Shown here: piece by piece, positions 13,180-28,516 of the stretch
Position numbering within the stretch: the stretch's first letter is position 1
Layout of the letters: each line of letters opens with the position of its first letter
Origin: Glandiceps talaboti
Taxonomy: Eukaryota > Hemichordata > Enteropneusta > Spengelidae
Length of the DNA stretch: 64,000 nt
Assembly: GCF_964340395.1 (NCBI RefSeq)
Contig: NC_135571.1
Span: 2,837,611 to 2,901,610, forward strand
Direction of reading: 5' to 3'
The notes under the pieces: generated by a model
Databases searched by the model: none
What the model was told of the DNA's origin: nothing
Seen by the model: only the letters and a program-made list of their open reading frames with translations
Position numbers and translations under genes: made by a program

Positions 13180-16100
13180 GTCATTAATGTCACTTTTTGA
13201 ATATTACATAATTAATAAGTTCGTATGACTAACTCATATTTATGAATAAGAGATTTTTAGACATATTAAATGTGTTAAAGCAACAAGAAACTGTACGGAA
13301 TAGAAAGCACGTTGGATACCCTATTTAATCCGAACTCAATATTTGTATTGTGAACACAACAGGAACGCGTTAGTACAGCCTGGGTCACATACTTTATAAT
13401 ATAGCAAAATTTGAGTAGAAGGTTGTGAACTATTCACATTTCATATTAAATTGGTTTATTAAACACATTTATGGATAATTAGACAATACTTTTGTAAAGA
13501 AAGTTTCATTTTTGGTCAAAGTCAAATTGATCGGGAAGCACGTTCCGTCATTTGCCGCAAAAGACAGTGCGTTACATACTCACGCGATCAGGACTTCGTT
13601 ATCATCAATTATTCTATAATCCCGTATTAGTCGGATTACATCGATGTAATATGATTTCATTATATCGTGGTTAATTACACCCTTGTTATTTTTACAAATT
13701 ACATTGCTGTATCGGCTCCTTTTATCTTTATTAGAATTCTCGCAATGTGCCATTGAAGTGATGGCATTTGAACTAAAAACGTGGGGAATTGATTCAATTT
13801 TCCTTACACTTCATGGATTTCAAAATACATGCCCACATCAACACTTGGAAAATGTGCAAACTAAATTCTTGAACAATTGACCGATGAACAATGAAAACTC
13901 GCCTCCTTTCATCGTCTAAACCTGCAGTTACGTGTTGTGAAATCATAACATTTTGAAATACGTTTGCATTTCAAGTGCATTTGCTTCTGACATATGGATA
14001 ATGCCATTACATCACTAACCATTGATCCAAAAGTCACATTTTATCATGTTAACCCTCTCCCTTCCCCTCCCCATTCTACTAAAAGCTAATGTCAAACGAA
14101 TAAAAGTTACAGTGAAATGATATATAATCTGTCTGCTTTCAACCCATGAAAAAAAAATTATTATCTGTTGAATTTCTTCTCCCTTTTTGTTAGTTTCAGA
14201 TTGCTTTTACGCAACTATGTTGGCAACAATTTTAATGTTTGTGATTTTATGAGACCGTCATTGAACATTAATTTAATCTCAGTTTCAAATTATTACAATA
14301 TAGTAACTGAGTTGGTTTGTCAGCTGTATGATTTCATATAGGGCAATTTAAATGTCACCTACTTGAGACGAAAACTTTATTTATTTTCAAATTAGTCGCG
14401 AAATGTACGATAGCTCTTGCAAGATTTCATTACCCAGGCGTTGAATAAGTTCAATACTGTTGAATTCATACAAAGGGAAGTGTTACATGCCTTAGTTGTT
14501 ATGCATTATGCAACTTTTACTGGGTCTTAGTTTGTAGGGAGGTTTGACTAACATTGAATTAGTTTAGCCGCGGGCAGCTGGCATTGAAAACAGAAAACCT
14601 GTTCCAGCAATAATATATTACCTGTCTCAAACCAAGTATTATATTGTAAAGCACCATCTGTCTCCCGTTGTCAAGCTGGTGTGAAGCTGTTGTCAGGAGA
14701 TAATATGAAAGCAAAATCATTATCTTTGGTGCTCCACCCCAGCGGGGATCGTTGTCGGGGTTACTTTGTTATTAGTTTCTAACAACATGAGCAAAAACTA
14801 AACTATTAAAGCAACCAATTTCGCAGTGCAATATTAATACTCTTTTCCATGAAATTACTTTCCTTGAAACATTGCCGGCATGCAGATATTTCAGTTATGA
14901 CGTCACAACAAACAATATTACGTGTATTCTATAATGAACAAAGTTTTACTTTTGTATCCACGTAGGTATTTCCTCTTCATATAGTTCATGTTACAATATA
15001 AACCTTTGGACTATATAGGTATCTGTCATCCCCGCAGAGAGAAAAAATGAATCATTCCTTACCGTACCAGCCTGTTTTGACCTACAAAACTTACTAACCT
15101 TTAAACACATTTGCCTCTGAGTATATAAGTGATTAGTGGACAGAAAGAAGCAATGTATTAGTAAAAAAGAAGGGGCGAATTCACATACGACATTTAAAAG
15201 TTTGTCTCTTACCTTGTATGCGTTTGGGATTTGATATGAAGAATCTACTACGGATTCTGACAGAGTTCAAATTAGGTTAGGACTATTCTTCAAATGATGG
15301 ATTAGACACGTGTCCATGATCTATTTTTTTTTAAAGAACCTATTTTTTTTGTCAATTTGTAACTTGTCGATAATATACCATTTTAGGGCAAATAATGGCA
15401 AGGGACATACATTAATTAGCTGTATTCTTTATAAATATTCGACCACATAGTGCTGTTAAAGTGCACGCCTGCTACCTGGCAAGTACGATGAGAGGATAAG
15501 ATGTTTCCACAGGCTTAAGGTGCCCCGGTCATGTTATCATATAACGCACTACCTTGGAAATTATTCATGTTAGTTTCTGGTACTATTTCAGTAGCAAAGC
15601 TGATAGAATGGGGATTTAAATACGTTGGGTTAGACCTTTACAGTGGCGTTGTCCTACTTTTGATCTAGTAATAGGTGAATCACACTGTTTAATTTTCTCT
15701 TCGGATAATGTTAAAGAAAGATTAAACGTTTATACTTATTGAATTCAAATTTCGCGGTCTGCTCTTACAATGCATCAAAAATGCATTAGAAAGTGTTGTG
15801 TGACGCACGGTTCTAGTGACCTTATAGGGAAATTAAGGCAAATGAAGTGTTATGGTCTACACTCCATGTCTTCTTTCTCGATATATAGTACGACGATAGG
15901 ATCATCTTTAGAAAGGGGAAAGGGTAATGTAAACGTATCCCAAGCATTATGAAAATAACAGGGCTTGTATCTTTTAGAACAATAATACATGGAATGCTAT
16001 AGTACATGTATATAATGAACGGGTTAATACATATAAGAATGCCAAACTAACTTTCAGAGATTATGAGACACATAAGCTTATAACTTGTTCGATCAAATAC

Positions 16101-16367
16101 AAATGATTGCAGTTGTACGGGTTAACACCGTCTAGAAAGGTTGTTAACCTCATATTGTATTTCCATGTTTAATATTCAAGAAGGTATACATCCAAAGGAA
16201 TTTGGCCAATGAATGCAGTTTTGTTTTTAGATAAATTCAGTTCTTTTGGAATATCATAAACACAACTGTGATATGGTAACTTTAACTGTTGTGTAAACCA
16301 TTGATACATGATGGTATATGATTTATAGGATGGAAAGGAATGGCCGGGGTGGGGTGAGATAATACAG

Positions 16368-16500
16368 GATATGTGATATGATATGATATGATATGGTATG
16401 ATGTGATGTGATATGATATGATATGATATGATATGATATGATATGATATGATATGACATGACATGACATGACATGACATGACATGATATGACTTGACATT
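16368..16500. repeat. Pentanucleotide array (GATAT)n then (GACAT)n
   Basis: GATAT units with a few GTGAT variants pass into GACAT units at about 16455. Confidence 0.93.
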
Positions 16501-19500
16501 GATTGTACATATTTCATAATATTATCCAAGTTATATTTTTTAATCGAAATAATAGGTTTTCATTTTTCCATAAAAACTTTAGCAACTCAGGATGTAACAT
16601 ATTGCTTCTAAAGTATAACTACAGGGTATCCTTCAAAAAACTTAGTGAACTCAGTATAGCATAGTGTAGAATAGTCTGTCGTGATCGTCTGCACAATACC
16701 AGATATAGACTTAATATTCCATGTTATGCAATGTATAAAGCAGATTTCAAATGGAAAGATATTGTGCTTTCGTCAATGAATTCTTCAATACAGCATCTCA
16801 ACTGAAGAACCTTTCATAACATTTATTGAATAAATGCACAAATATCATTCAATCAAGCACACGCTGAGTATGCTCTTATCCCCTTTATAAAAGTATTCAA
16901 TCTTGTAATCCGGTTTGTGAAGTGGTCCACTGTATCATATGTGATTTAAAAGACCCATTATCAGTTAGAAGGTTAGAATTTTAGAACATATGTAAATGAT
17001 TATTTCCATAACCTGTCCTACAATTTAATCCTGAACGGGGGTTTAGATACGTTATACTTGGAAGATCACTTAAACTGTATACAAGCATAGGATATATGAT
17101 TATACAAGCTTACCAAAAGCAATATAAACTTCTATGTAAAGAACCAAAATCTACTTTCTTTCTTAAAACTGGTTCAGTCCATCATAGGAACTGTACATTG
17201 ATGTGTATTTAGCTCAATAATCTTCCTGGCGGAGGAATATATATATTACATCATAACCATCGATTTTAATTGCAAAAAAGGTGTATACAATCGCTTAGGT
17301 ACTATTTTCTCGTTAAGGCGCTGTTCAGATTAGGATTAAAATTAGTCCGAAAAACAATGACAGAGCTATAGAAAAATTTGATTCTGAAGCAATTAATTTC
17401 CATTGCTTCAGTAGAAAAATCACATTTTGCCGTCCGAGAAAGATGTTACTTCTAATGAACCCATATGGCTCCATTGATGTGACAACATAGGATTGAAATT
17501 CTGGCCTTCCCCTTACCCGTGTATGCAATGTTTGATTCATATATTTGCATTCATTAATTGTGAGCAACTATCAGATATTCAGCTCCCCCCCCCCCATTAT
17601 ATTAATACTTGAAACAAATATTATAGGCTTGCATTATGTTATTGCTCATTATAATGTTATTCTTCCAAATTACATTTAAATATATGAATGAAATTATTGA
17701 AGTTTCTTTTTCAATTTGAATAGTATTGGTGTTCTAGCGAATATTAGTAATGTAACTGTAATCTGCAAACGTATACTTGAACTGTTTTCACTGGTAAAGG
17801 CTGTCTGTGAACAGTCAAAAAGACGAATAGTTTTTTGTCTTTCTTCAAATTTACGCGTTTTTCAAGGTCAAACATCGTGATATACTTTTCTACCAACCAC
17901 CATATACAGTTTGACTTTGGTTAGCTTTATCCACAAACCAATGTCATTCAAATACATACAATGTGCTAGCTCCAGGTGTATCTTTGAGTTAAGTTACTAC
18001 ATGCACTATACTTTGATCGAGGTCAAAATAGTGTATAACCTCTAGACTCCAACTTTGACCTTTGCGAAATTGGGGTTTAAGATATAATAGTTCTTAGGAT
18101 AGGTAACACAATGGTCACGTAACTTATCTTGTTATCTTAGAGTTAGGGTACTAAACTATACTTTGATAGAGGTCAGAATAGTGCATAACCTCTTGACTCC
18201 AAATTTGACCTTTGTGAAATTGGAGTTTAAGAGATAACAGTTCTTGGGATAGTTAACACAATGGTCATGTATCTAATCTTGATAAAGGTGATGATTGATG
18301 TAAGATGAACATTCGGTGACCAAATCGAGGTCCCATTTGAGATCAAGTCAAAAGTTCAAGTCAGGAATTTTACTCATCGCGAATACTTACAACATCAATT
18401 AGTTGTGTCACTGACATCCAGAAAGAGACGGCTACGGATTCGTTGACATTGAAGACAGGTCGAGTCCGCGTTGAGTAATTACGTCCAGAAAACAACTCTC
18501 TGAGTAGCCTATCTTCACCCGATAATCGACGAGCCCCTGGAGAATAGAAGAAATGGGTCTAAAATTAACTAATATATCTTTGTAGATATTCTCATTTTTG
18601 GATTAAATGTTTTCACACCTCTTTTGTCATGGATGCTATAGGGAAAACAATGTTGTCAAGACATTTCTTAAAAATTGGAATCTCATCTGAATTAATTTGG
18701 CCCAATTCTGGTACTATTATGTACAAAATGATAAATGATGACACATAAACGTGAACCAATTCCCTTATTGAGAGCAAATTAAAATTGCATTCATGACATG
18801 GTAATAAATTTGCTTCAATTCCCATAACAATAACGTTAATAACCTGATGGAAATGTATGTCTATGTGTCTGGACTATTGCGAACAGGCGCCAGCTTTTTG
18901 GTATAATGAATCTTACTATTAGATAAGTTTAATCATGACTTTTACTTGTCGAAATTGAAAAATTTTATTTGAACCTGCACTAGCCCTAACCGGAGTAATA
19001 TTTTATTTTCAGTCAGACAACCAACAATTCACTGAAAATTGTTTAAATACCAATAACTAGGCATTGTACCTGTCAAGAAGAGGTCTATTTTATCTAAATG
19101 TAGTATAGTAATAAGATGAAATCGTTATTCATTGGGGCTGATTTTTGAGTGAATTTGTTTGTATGTACCATACCACGTACATGTGTACTGTTACGCAAAT
19201 AGGTTTAACCAAGGAGTATTCAATACTATGCAGGGTATATGGTATTAGGACTAAGTTATTACAGCTATCGCAACAGTGTCAATGAATGTTTCATATTCAG
19301 CTAGTGGTGCTTAAAAGGCATGCATACATTTTAATTTACTAAATGAAGCAGTAAATGTCTCTTTACATTACTTTGAACAGATACAGTCGGATAGGCATAT
19401 CACATAGTAATTCACAACATTTAAGGAAACACAGTTCAATGTACATAATGGGTAATACTGATACATGTTTGCTCAAGATAGTTCTGTATTATCAAGTTGT

Positions 19501-22015
19501 GCATTTGAGTCTGGGGAAACGATAAGATGAACAAGAGCTTGCAGTCAAACGTCTGTGTTGATACCTTTCCAAAATTTGTGCGTCTATTATAATGAATGGG
19601 GTTTCTGAAGAGAAAGCGTAGACAAAGTAATATTATATCTTGACAAGATATTTTTCAGGCACTCTTATTTGGTATAAACTTGAAAGGATTGTGAATGCAC
19701 GTGACTTGGTCATATAGTTGAGCTGAACTGATCATATACATATACAAATTGTTTTGTTTCATTTCGTACCCCATTTTGGTGCTAATTGGCTAAAAATCAG
19801 GGTTTGGCTCATATTAGGTTATTTTGTATCTGGCTCATGGACTATATTTTGGTTATTCTGTATTGTCAAGGCTGCTGTCCATATTTACGTGATGAGCATG
19901 CCTATAGTACAATGCATGTGCTCCCTGAAGGGAACACATGTATAAGTTGAGATTATGACATTACAAGAAATGTTGCGACGTTTAAAAAAGTGATGGAACG
20001 ACTGCATATGTGTGAGCTGATTAGCGGATCACGTACATTTGAACTAAACTGGTCACGTATATATGTTATGTTTTGATTCAATACAGACACACTATTCATA
20101 AGCCCGTATTCCTGTCCACTCCATTTCCCTAGTTTTCTTGCCATTAGTTATTGGAAGCTGCCATTTTAGAAACTAACTATAAATTAGAATTTCCTGATGC
20201 TACTAGTGTCGACTGTGTGGTATTGCATGTAAACCTTCTGGCACGCGCCTACCTATTGGTGAATAAAGCATTTTTACATTCTAAAAGAATTATCTCTGTG
20301 AGCATGGAAATAGATAACTAATTCTCGGGGGTGTTGCTCGTTGGTACGGCATTGAGATGGACAATGAAGATTTTTATGTGAACCACTTCCAGGCTATTGA
20401 AAAGCAATGTATATCAGCAACTCTGACATTAAGTCATAAACCATGATTATTATGAAAGGTATGGAGCCATGCTATCTAACTTGCTGACAGGCTATCCCCT
20501 TATCTTCTGCCCACTAGCCCAACCATTTGACCTGATTAAAGAAGCAAGAACAAGTTTCATCAGGTAAACGTTTATAGCCGTTGCCATAGAAATAACAAAT
20601 CTGAATTACTGCTATCACTATCTTGGGACGTTAACAACCATAAAAAGTTTGTGTTTAAATCGGGTTAAAAGCTTTTGATAGTTCCGGATGACATTTACTG
20701 AATTCTCTATGAGTAATGTGAAGTGGGCTCTGTTCCTTGTTTTCAAGTCACAAGAAATTGCTTTTGTGAAGACAAAACATTTATTTTCTCGATATATTAA
20801 CGAACAGATTTCCGTACATCCGATTTGTATATGTATATGATCAGTTTAGCTCAACTATATTTCCGTACTATTGACTAGGTGTGAACTCATAAATTTCCGA
20901 ACCAAATCACAAATATGCAAGTATTGTTAAAACGGCAATAACTTGAGTATTATTTTTTTCGATTATAAAGATTTGTGGCATCGTATTAAGTCACACTTGT
21001 CGATGGTGTATGGGGATTGTATAAACATTTCAAAATTTCAATCTACCTATACGATACTAGACAAGGAGTATGTAAGATTGCATTTACTCGATGCAAGTAG
21101 TGTCTAATGATGAATGTTCCTTTAATAGTTTTTGCCGTTGTACAGTTTCTTAATTTGATCCTAAGTCTATCGTATAGACATAAACCCATCTTCCTTTTAC
21201 TTTAAGTTGATAGATGATTTTTACGACCTTTACTTTCTCACATTCCCAAAATTAAGCCACCTAATTATTGAGGTTAATCTTTTTGAAGACACAAATGAGT
21301 CTGATGTCAACAAAAGGCCAAACGATGTAACATGCCATGATTTGTTTTAAAACATTACTTTGCAAATTGAATTTACAGAGCAAAGTTAAAGTTGCAACTG
21401 TTTTCCCCGTTTTGATTAATCGCGATACGTATTCCCTCCTGTAGTGCAAAATATCTGATTGATTCTGAACACAGGCTTAGGCCAAAGTACTTTACAAATG
21501 GATATGCCTGCCAGCTTTGAAAATGCTTCAACTTTCCCAGAGGGTGCTGGATTATACGTCTGCGTGTATATCAAGTACGTTATTACAAGAACATGTAAAC
21601 ACTATAATTTATAGTTCAAATAGCAAAGATCTCCTAAATAGCAAGGCAAAGTCTTAAACATCTTTTTCAAAAGCGCAATCGCGAGATCGTCTGAAATTTA
21701 TTTATCTGTGTCTTATTACTAAGGGGGATCAATCCTTCTACTGTTTTACTTTTTGAATCCAGGAGATTAATTCTGAGTCTGGGAGTTTAAGGCGTCCAAC
21801 ATTCCAAGAGTAATGACGGTGATGTAAGCGAAATTGTTAAATAATTATATTGCAACTATTATATTTCCAAGGTTCTTTAAGTTAAGACAATATGAATAGT
21901 CCTGTTCTCAGCGATGTTCTTGTACTGTTTCGTATTGTCCACTGTAAATATGATTTGAATTTAAGCTAATCCTTTAGTATTTATGTTATTTCATTACATC
22001 AGTATAATCCAAATA
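16501..22015. other. No gene seen
   Basis: Contains the 150-bp duplication at 18 kb and a C-tract at about 17585-17596. The rest is AT-rich with no recognised feature. Confidence 0.7.
18005..18286. repeat. Tandem duplication, 150-bp period
   Basis: ACTATACTTTGATCGAGGTC at 18005 recurs at 18155 as ACTATACTTTGATAGAGGTC. The copies stay collinear through CACAATGGTCAYGTA. Confidence 0.8.
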
Positions 22016-22208
22016 TCATCATCACCACCACCAATATCGTCGTCGTCGTCGTCACCGTCGTTCCCACCACCACCACCAACGTCAACGTACGTCGTATGTA
22101 GTAATCATCATCATCTCTATCATCGTCTCCTTCGTCATTGCCAGTGCTATAAGCATAATTATCACCATTATCTTCATCATTTTCATCATTGTCACAACGA
22201 TCATCATT
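22016..22208. repeat. Trinucleotide-rich tract (ATC, CCA, CGT)
   Basis: Imperfect CAT/CAC, CGT and CCA triplets on one strand, without a long pure run. Confidence 0.75.
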
Positions 22209-23070
22209 CAATTACACACTCCAATAAATATGTCTTATATTTGCATCAGAACACGGTATTCAAACGCCTTGAAATACAAGAAGTCCACACACCATGCGTG
22301 GGAACGTGAGACAACTTTTAACAGTTACTAAAACTGTAACGAAAACAAGGAGCTTTGATGTTCCAACCTGAACCTCTGGCCATGACTTTACACACCCACA
22401 GACAAGTTCTATTCACAGTCTGTAAACATTGTTATAGCCTTCAGTCACGCAAATGTCTGCTTATGTTTAATATACAAACTTCCGCTTCGCTTAATGTACG
22501 GCAAGGCCATCTTTACGAGTACGTACAAGCCAGCATTGGCAACCTAAGTAACCTAGGTGAAATAAATAACGATTGGTTGCAGTAAGTACGTAATATCTCT
22601 AGATTTAGAACTCATTACGGACTCAATTGCGAGGCAATATACGTGAAATAATTGCCAATTAACTGGCTGGATCATCTCGCACACAAAAACAATCAAGGGT
22701 GGTATATAAAAGTTCCCACGAAATATCATCGTTCGTTTTAGTTGATCCTATAATACCTCGGAAGTTTTTTCTCGGAGATGAACGGTTGTGATTGAAGTGA
22801 ACTTATTACCGTCATCGACTCGTTCTGTCGTTCAATCACCTTATAGTTACGTCAAGCTGACACTTTTTAGTCAGGTGTTACGTAGAAGAACATCGCTTTG
22901 GGTAATTGCTTTTTCCTCAAATGGAAATACGTACTATTATCTACATGAAAAATTTTTTTTTTCAATTACGTTTGTGCATGCACGCACGCAGGATGATGTG
23001 TTTGTTTTAGCTACTTTGAGATTGTATGATTTTATCAGTTGTGTTTGTTTATGAACACATTAGATCTGTG

Positions 23071-23102
23071 TGTATGTATGTATGTATGTATGTATGTATG
23101 TA

Positions 23103-23139
<37 letters not shown>
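23071..23139. repeat. (TGTA)n then (TG)n
   Basis: TGTA to about 23108, then TG, then a few TTTG-like units. Confidence 0.95.
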
Positions 23140-23142
<3 letters not shown>

Positions 23143-25047
23143 TTTGGTTGTTTATTTGTTTGGTTTTTATAGTCTTTTTTGACAAGGATCAAGATTTTAT
23201 ATGGGATTTCGTCATAAATTATTTGTTATATCTAAAGTTTTGTGTGACAAATCCACTCGTTGAGTTGTCTCCGATCTGGTGAGAACATTTTCTATTGTGA
23301 CATTATCGCCACTAACGTTACATTAGCGATAGGCCTCAGCTCGTTCAGATGTACCTTGTACACGTGTATGATATCTGCATAGCACATTTGATATGATAAG
23401 TTTAGAGTTGTAATCTATGTGTTTACATAGAATACCACTCACGGTAACATTTTGGCAACACATACATGCGCTTCTCTCCAACTGTACTATGTCAGAAGTA
23501 CTCCCGTGGTCCCCGTACAGAGATGTACGGGTATGTGACGCCCAAATATGTCGCTTTTTCAAGACAAAATCTTAAATTAAAACAGGTCGACTTTTCATCT
23601 GATTGTTTTTCTAATCATAGGGATCAAGCATCGGGATAAGGTATTTGACCAGACGATTGTGAATGGAAATCTTTACAATGGGTTTTAGATGGGGAGATGG
23701 TTTGAATTAGGCTGAAAAATTCGGGAGTACACCCCTCCGGCTTCTACCCCCTGATAGAATGTTGCTTAAACCCGCCTCATATCTCTATTCCAAGTAATAT
23801 TGACCTATAACTGAAGTAAAGAGACCAAAGTATTCAGCAAAAACGTTCTAAATTTTCACATTCGATTCCTTGCTCATGTTTGGTTGTCTACGCTATGGCG
23901 TGTATTTATCAAGGCTTACAGTTTTCAGCAATATACAAAGTCAAGGGTAGCAACAGAAGTGTCAACTTGTTATCAATAGTTAGGCTTATTATTTTTAGAC
24001 CCAATATTCGTATTAAAATGTGACGTCATACATCTTGCTACTGAGGCTGATCTAGAAGCTGGGTGGAAAACAATTTGAATTCAATATGGCGCATATAACT
24101 AACAAGAATGCATATGCTGTGTGTTTCTACAATGACAACACAGGTCCTCTCCACAAGTCTTTCTATGCCTATTGTAAGATTTCATTAACAAATATACTCT
24201 CAGTTGGGATTGAATTGGTTTACGTAGCCCGCAGTTTAATAACGCAAAATATATCAATAAATATGTAATTTTATTACCCATTGAAAAATAATTTCTATGC
24301 AGTAGCCGATGTAACACGTCTACTGCGTGACGTCATAGAGTAATCTAGCAACCACATGACGATATCGTTTCTCTTTCGGTAAGATTTATCGTGAATAAAA
24401 CGGATTAAGTAGCATTGTGGCTGGCAACAAGTGTACTAAAAAGACGAATTCATGAAGTGTTACCGCTTTTTTAAAGAACGATATCCCGCTAATAAAAAGG
24501 TCGAAAATGTCTTGTGTTTGAGAGGGCAGCGTACTCGGGTAGACGTGAACTATTTATACACACACAAAAACACCATGACTGTTTTGCCTTGACGAGAAGG
24601 CCTAATAGACTCCATTTAGAGGACATTCAGATTTATCACTGGTAATACAAATAAACAAACTTGAACCATTTAATTGAACGTGACCTAGAGTATACAAATG
24701 GTCGGTGACTGTTGCAATTACACCTTGTTTATCGAACTTGAAGTCGCAATTTTGAGATGCCTAGAAAATCAAAGTTTCTAAAATATCTATGAACTATGCG
24801 ATATGAAAGCTTGTTTGGGTCCTTGGATTTTTCCCCCAGAGAGTTAATACAAATTTCGATGTCACATTTTTACACTTTCTTCTCTACATTTCAAACATAG
24901 ACCTGTGGTCTTCGCCTAGAATTTACCTCAGAATGATTTGGAGTTTTCTTGTGCAAAGTACTGCCAAAGTAGAGTTTCACGCATACGTCACTGTGACCAT
25001 GGTTTTTAACATACACAGTTTTTGTTACAATCAGAAACACAATACAG

Positions 25048-25205
25048 GCACCGATAGTGTGCACGCGAATGAAATTTTACATCATATCTCACTATGAACA
25101 CAAATAAACAGTTTTGTGAGTGACGATACCTTGTTTCATTGATGGTGATTTGTATACACAGTGAGATCAAATGTATCACTTTGTGAGCTTGTGCGCTATC
25201 AGTGC
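25048..25205. mobile_element. MITE-B copy 1, uninterrupted
   Basis: It starts GCACCGATAGTGTGCACGCG and ends CTATCAGTGC. The first about 55 bases match the reverse complement of the last about 55, including ATCTCACT near each arm's inner side. No coding capacity and no clear target duplication. It is the empty-site relative of the interrupted copy near 49.1-49.7 kb. Similarity extends weakly to about 25290. Confidence 0.65.
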
Positions 25206-26202
25206 GTTTCTTTTTGTTTTAAGTAGTGTGTAACAAAAAAGTGTGAGACGTAAAACGATCGTGCTGCCTAATTGAAATTCTATCGTCTCTCTGGTTTGGT
25301 AGTAACAGCAACATGTTAAGACTTTGAGCTTTGAGTATTATACTGTGAAACATTGAACGTATGCAAATGTGTATGGTCATATATTTATACTCAGATCATT
25401 GTACCTTTACAACACATTTTCACTATAATGTTCTGACGTTGTACATCAATGTTGCCATGGTTATAGCGCACATCTTTTAAAACATTAACTTTGTGTACAA
25501 TTTTGATTTTTTTGTTTTTTTTTGCTTTCGAAATACAGGAAATTTCTCATGAATGGCTAGTATCACTTTTCATTTCTGTGATTTTATTTATTATTCATGT
25601 ATTTCAAACCCGTGAAAATTAGGATCAACATCAAAACTAAAATGCTTGGTTAATGTCGCTTCTGGGATGTATCATTAAATGCAAACTGCAGATTAAAGTC
25701 CTTGAATTTCGGTTTTAAAAAAGAATACAAACATTCAGGCAGGAAATGAAAAAGCGTGAATAATTATTTCTGTTCGGATTATAGAATGAATTATTTGAAC
25801 TAAATTAGATAAACCCCAACTGAAGAGTTTCATGATAATAATTTACAAGGTGATTTATTGCTTGGCGTTCAAAAGTTGAACTGCGTCGAGGTGTTGTCGA
25901 AGAGCATATTGGGGTCATACAATTTTCATCACATGTTGTTACCCTACAGCTGCAGCGTCAACAACTGGTTGTCATCAAGTCACCACACATATTGCCAACT
26001 TTTCGGGCGTGAATCATATTTTAGAAGAATCCACTAATTAAAGTACAGTATGGTACAATACTTTATTATAGTGACATGCAGATTTTAAAATAGTTTACAA
26101 TGAATATACCACGGGAAAGATATTCATCTGCCCAGCCCTTTCGGGCATATAAGTCACCATTTTCCAAAACAAATTAATAAACAAGCAAGCAAAAAAACAA
26201 AA

Positions 26203-26223
26203 AACAAACAAACAAACAAACAA

Positions 26224-26276
<53 letters not shown>
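26203..26276. repeat. (CAAA)n then (CAGA)n
   Basis: CAAA to about 26230 changes in register to CAGA. Confidence 0.95.
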
Positions 26277-26619
26277 ACATCTATAAACTAACATACAATA
26301 GTATTATTGTCTTATTTATTGTACCGTAGTCCAACGTGATATTTGTTACCCTGAAGTGCGGAAACCAGCCAAGGTTAGAAAAATATATAGTTCTTTTTAT
26401 TTTACCAGTTCTATACAATCCAGTGCCATCAGTTAACAAGCCACCGAACTGTTGATGTTCACTCGATCAATGTTGACTATTGGCATGTGTTTTGAAGAGT
26501 AGGGTGTTGACAGGCAATTTCCTGATCTGGTTTAAGACTCTCATTCACATGTTATACTCCCCTTAAAGTATGACTTTGTGCAATGTGTTTCTTGCCTTAA
26601 GTCGAGTTTATATCTTCGC

Positions 26620-27002
26620 TAAACTACGCTACACTACACCACTGTACCACTGCACTGCACTTCACTACACTGCACTACTATACAACTAAACAAGACTAGA
26701 CTAGACTAGACTACACTGTGCTACGCTACTATACTGCACTGCTATACTACTACACTACACCACAGTTCACTACGCTACGCTACTATATACATCTCAACAG
26801 CACTGCTATATCACTACACTACACTACACTACACTACACTACACTACACTACTCTACTCTATATTACACTACTACAGTGCACAGCACCACACTACACTAC
26901 ACTACATTACATAACACTACAATACGCTACAAAACACCACACAACACTACACTACACTAGATAACACCACAATACAACACTACACTACACTAAACTAAAC
27001 TA
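26620..27002. repeat. Pentanucleotide array (CACTA)n, imperfect
   Basis: About 380 bases of CACTA/TACTA/GACTA units with interruptions. The purest part is at about 26811-26850. Confidence 0.9.
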
Positions 27003-27761
27003 AAACATCGCTTTAGAAGTCTATTACAATTCCCATCGTTTCTCGTGTACAATCAAATAAAACGAAATGCGAATGAAAACCCACAAAAGACGTCAATTTT
27101 ATATCTAAATCTACACAGCACACATACATAACGAAACGTTATTATATGGGCACAAAGACAACGTTTTACGAGGTCTGCAGTATCACGACCTTACATGGCA
27201 CCCTTTTATAATGCTAATAGCCTCCGAGGGTGTTTGACTGCGGGGAACAAGGTCTAACTAGCGACGTATCAGCTTACGGAAATCACGTGTCAGATTCGTT
27301 GGTATTGAAAAAAATTTATTTCAATAACATTAAGAGCTTCGAAATTGGAATGTTCTCGTTGTGAATAAAATGGATGTCAAAAGGAACTTTAAACATTCCA
27401 TAAAATACTGTACATTGCTTAAGGGAAACGAAGGTCAACACGAGCGTTTTACTTCTGGCAGATTTAGAATATCGTAATTGTGAGGTTTCGAACATTACTG
27501 TTCATCTCAAAAGTTAATGCTGTAACCAAATTTACTGACTTTCTTCACAATGATGAGAAATTCTATATATGTGCGTGTGAATTGGACGGGCAATGTCATG
27601 AATATGTAACACAACTGGAAACATTTTGATCAGATATTACATTCTCATCAATTTTCATCAGTTTGAAATATTTCTATTTTTCCAGTGTTCGTTTTGAACA
27701 CTCAAGGACTATTAACAGTGAATTAAAGGGAAAAAATATGTACCCTGCAATATAATGTTCT

Positions 27762-27816
27762 ACATACATACATACATACATACATACATACATACATACA
27801 TACATACACACACACA
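27762..27816. repeat. (CATA)n then short (CA)n
   Basis: Pure CATA units ending in six CA. Confidence 0.95.
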
Positions 27817-28434
27817 CCGCCACCATATCGACACAAATTCTACACCGTCAATCACTCATACATTCTACAATAACTGATTGGCAACCGGAAAACTGGCGCA
27901 GTTTGATACTGTTCCCATATGACTTTTTCACTTATTTTTCTACAGTATGTTTATTTATATATTTATATATCTGTTTCAACTACACATATTATACAATTCA
28001 AGATCCATACGTCATTAATCATATAACACAAAAGAATAATTTACATTATTATGAATGAGTTATATCTACGCATACACCGTTTACTAAAATAGACTAACAC
28101 ATGTACCAGCTCTACCTATGCAAATGACAACATGTCAAATATGCAATATATCAAGTATAGTAGTATTACTTTTACGAGAATGAACTGGACAGTAACAATT
28201 ACGTCATATGTCTTATTTGGTCATATCGACATTTGATGAAGAATTGTGCATTTAATTCCATTACCATACTAAATTTGTGATGGGTTAAATCGGAAGGAAT
28301 ATATTTCAAAGACGTAGTATACGTTTACACTAAATTACGTTATGATGAATGACTGTGCATAATGATGAGGTTATTTACATACGCATAACAGATTATTTGT
28401 GAGATGAAATATGACTGGACAAACGCTGTGACAT

Positions 28435-28516
<82 letters not shown>
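28435..28516. repeat. (CAGA)n then (TAGA)n
   Basis: CAGA to about 28467, then TAGA in the same register. Confidence 0.95.

Larger units (their letters stand above)
9931..16367. other. No gene seen
   Basis: Only the TGTA/TG and TATAG-type arrays stand out. ORFs are up to about 70 codons and look random. Confidence 0.7.
22209..26202. other. No gene seen; MITE-B copy 1
   Basis: Apart from MITE-B and the TGTA/TG array, no supported coding or RNA gene. Confidence 0.7.

Noticed and set aside
17313-17346. Short similarity with 3523-3556 (AAGGCSCTGTTC, ATTAGGATTAA)
   Set aside because: Only about 34 bases at about 80 percent; no inverted partner in the right orientation. It could be a solo TIR but is not supportable alone.
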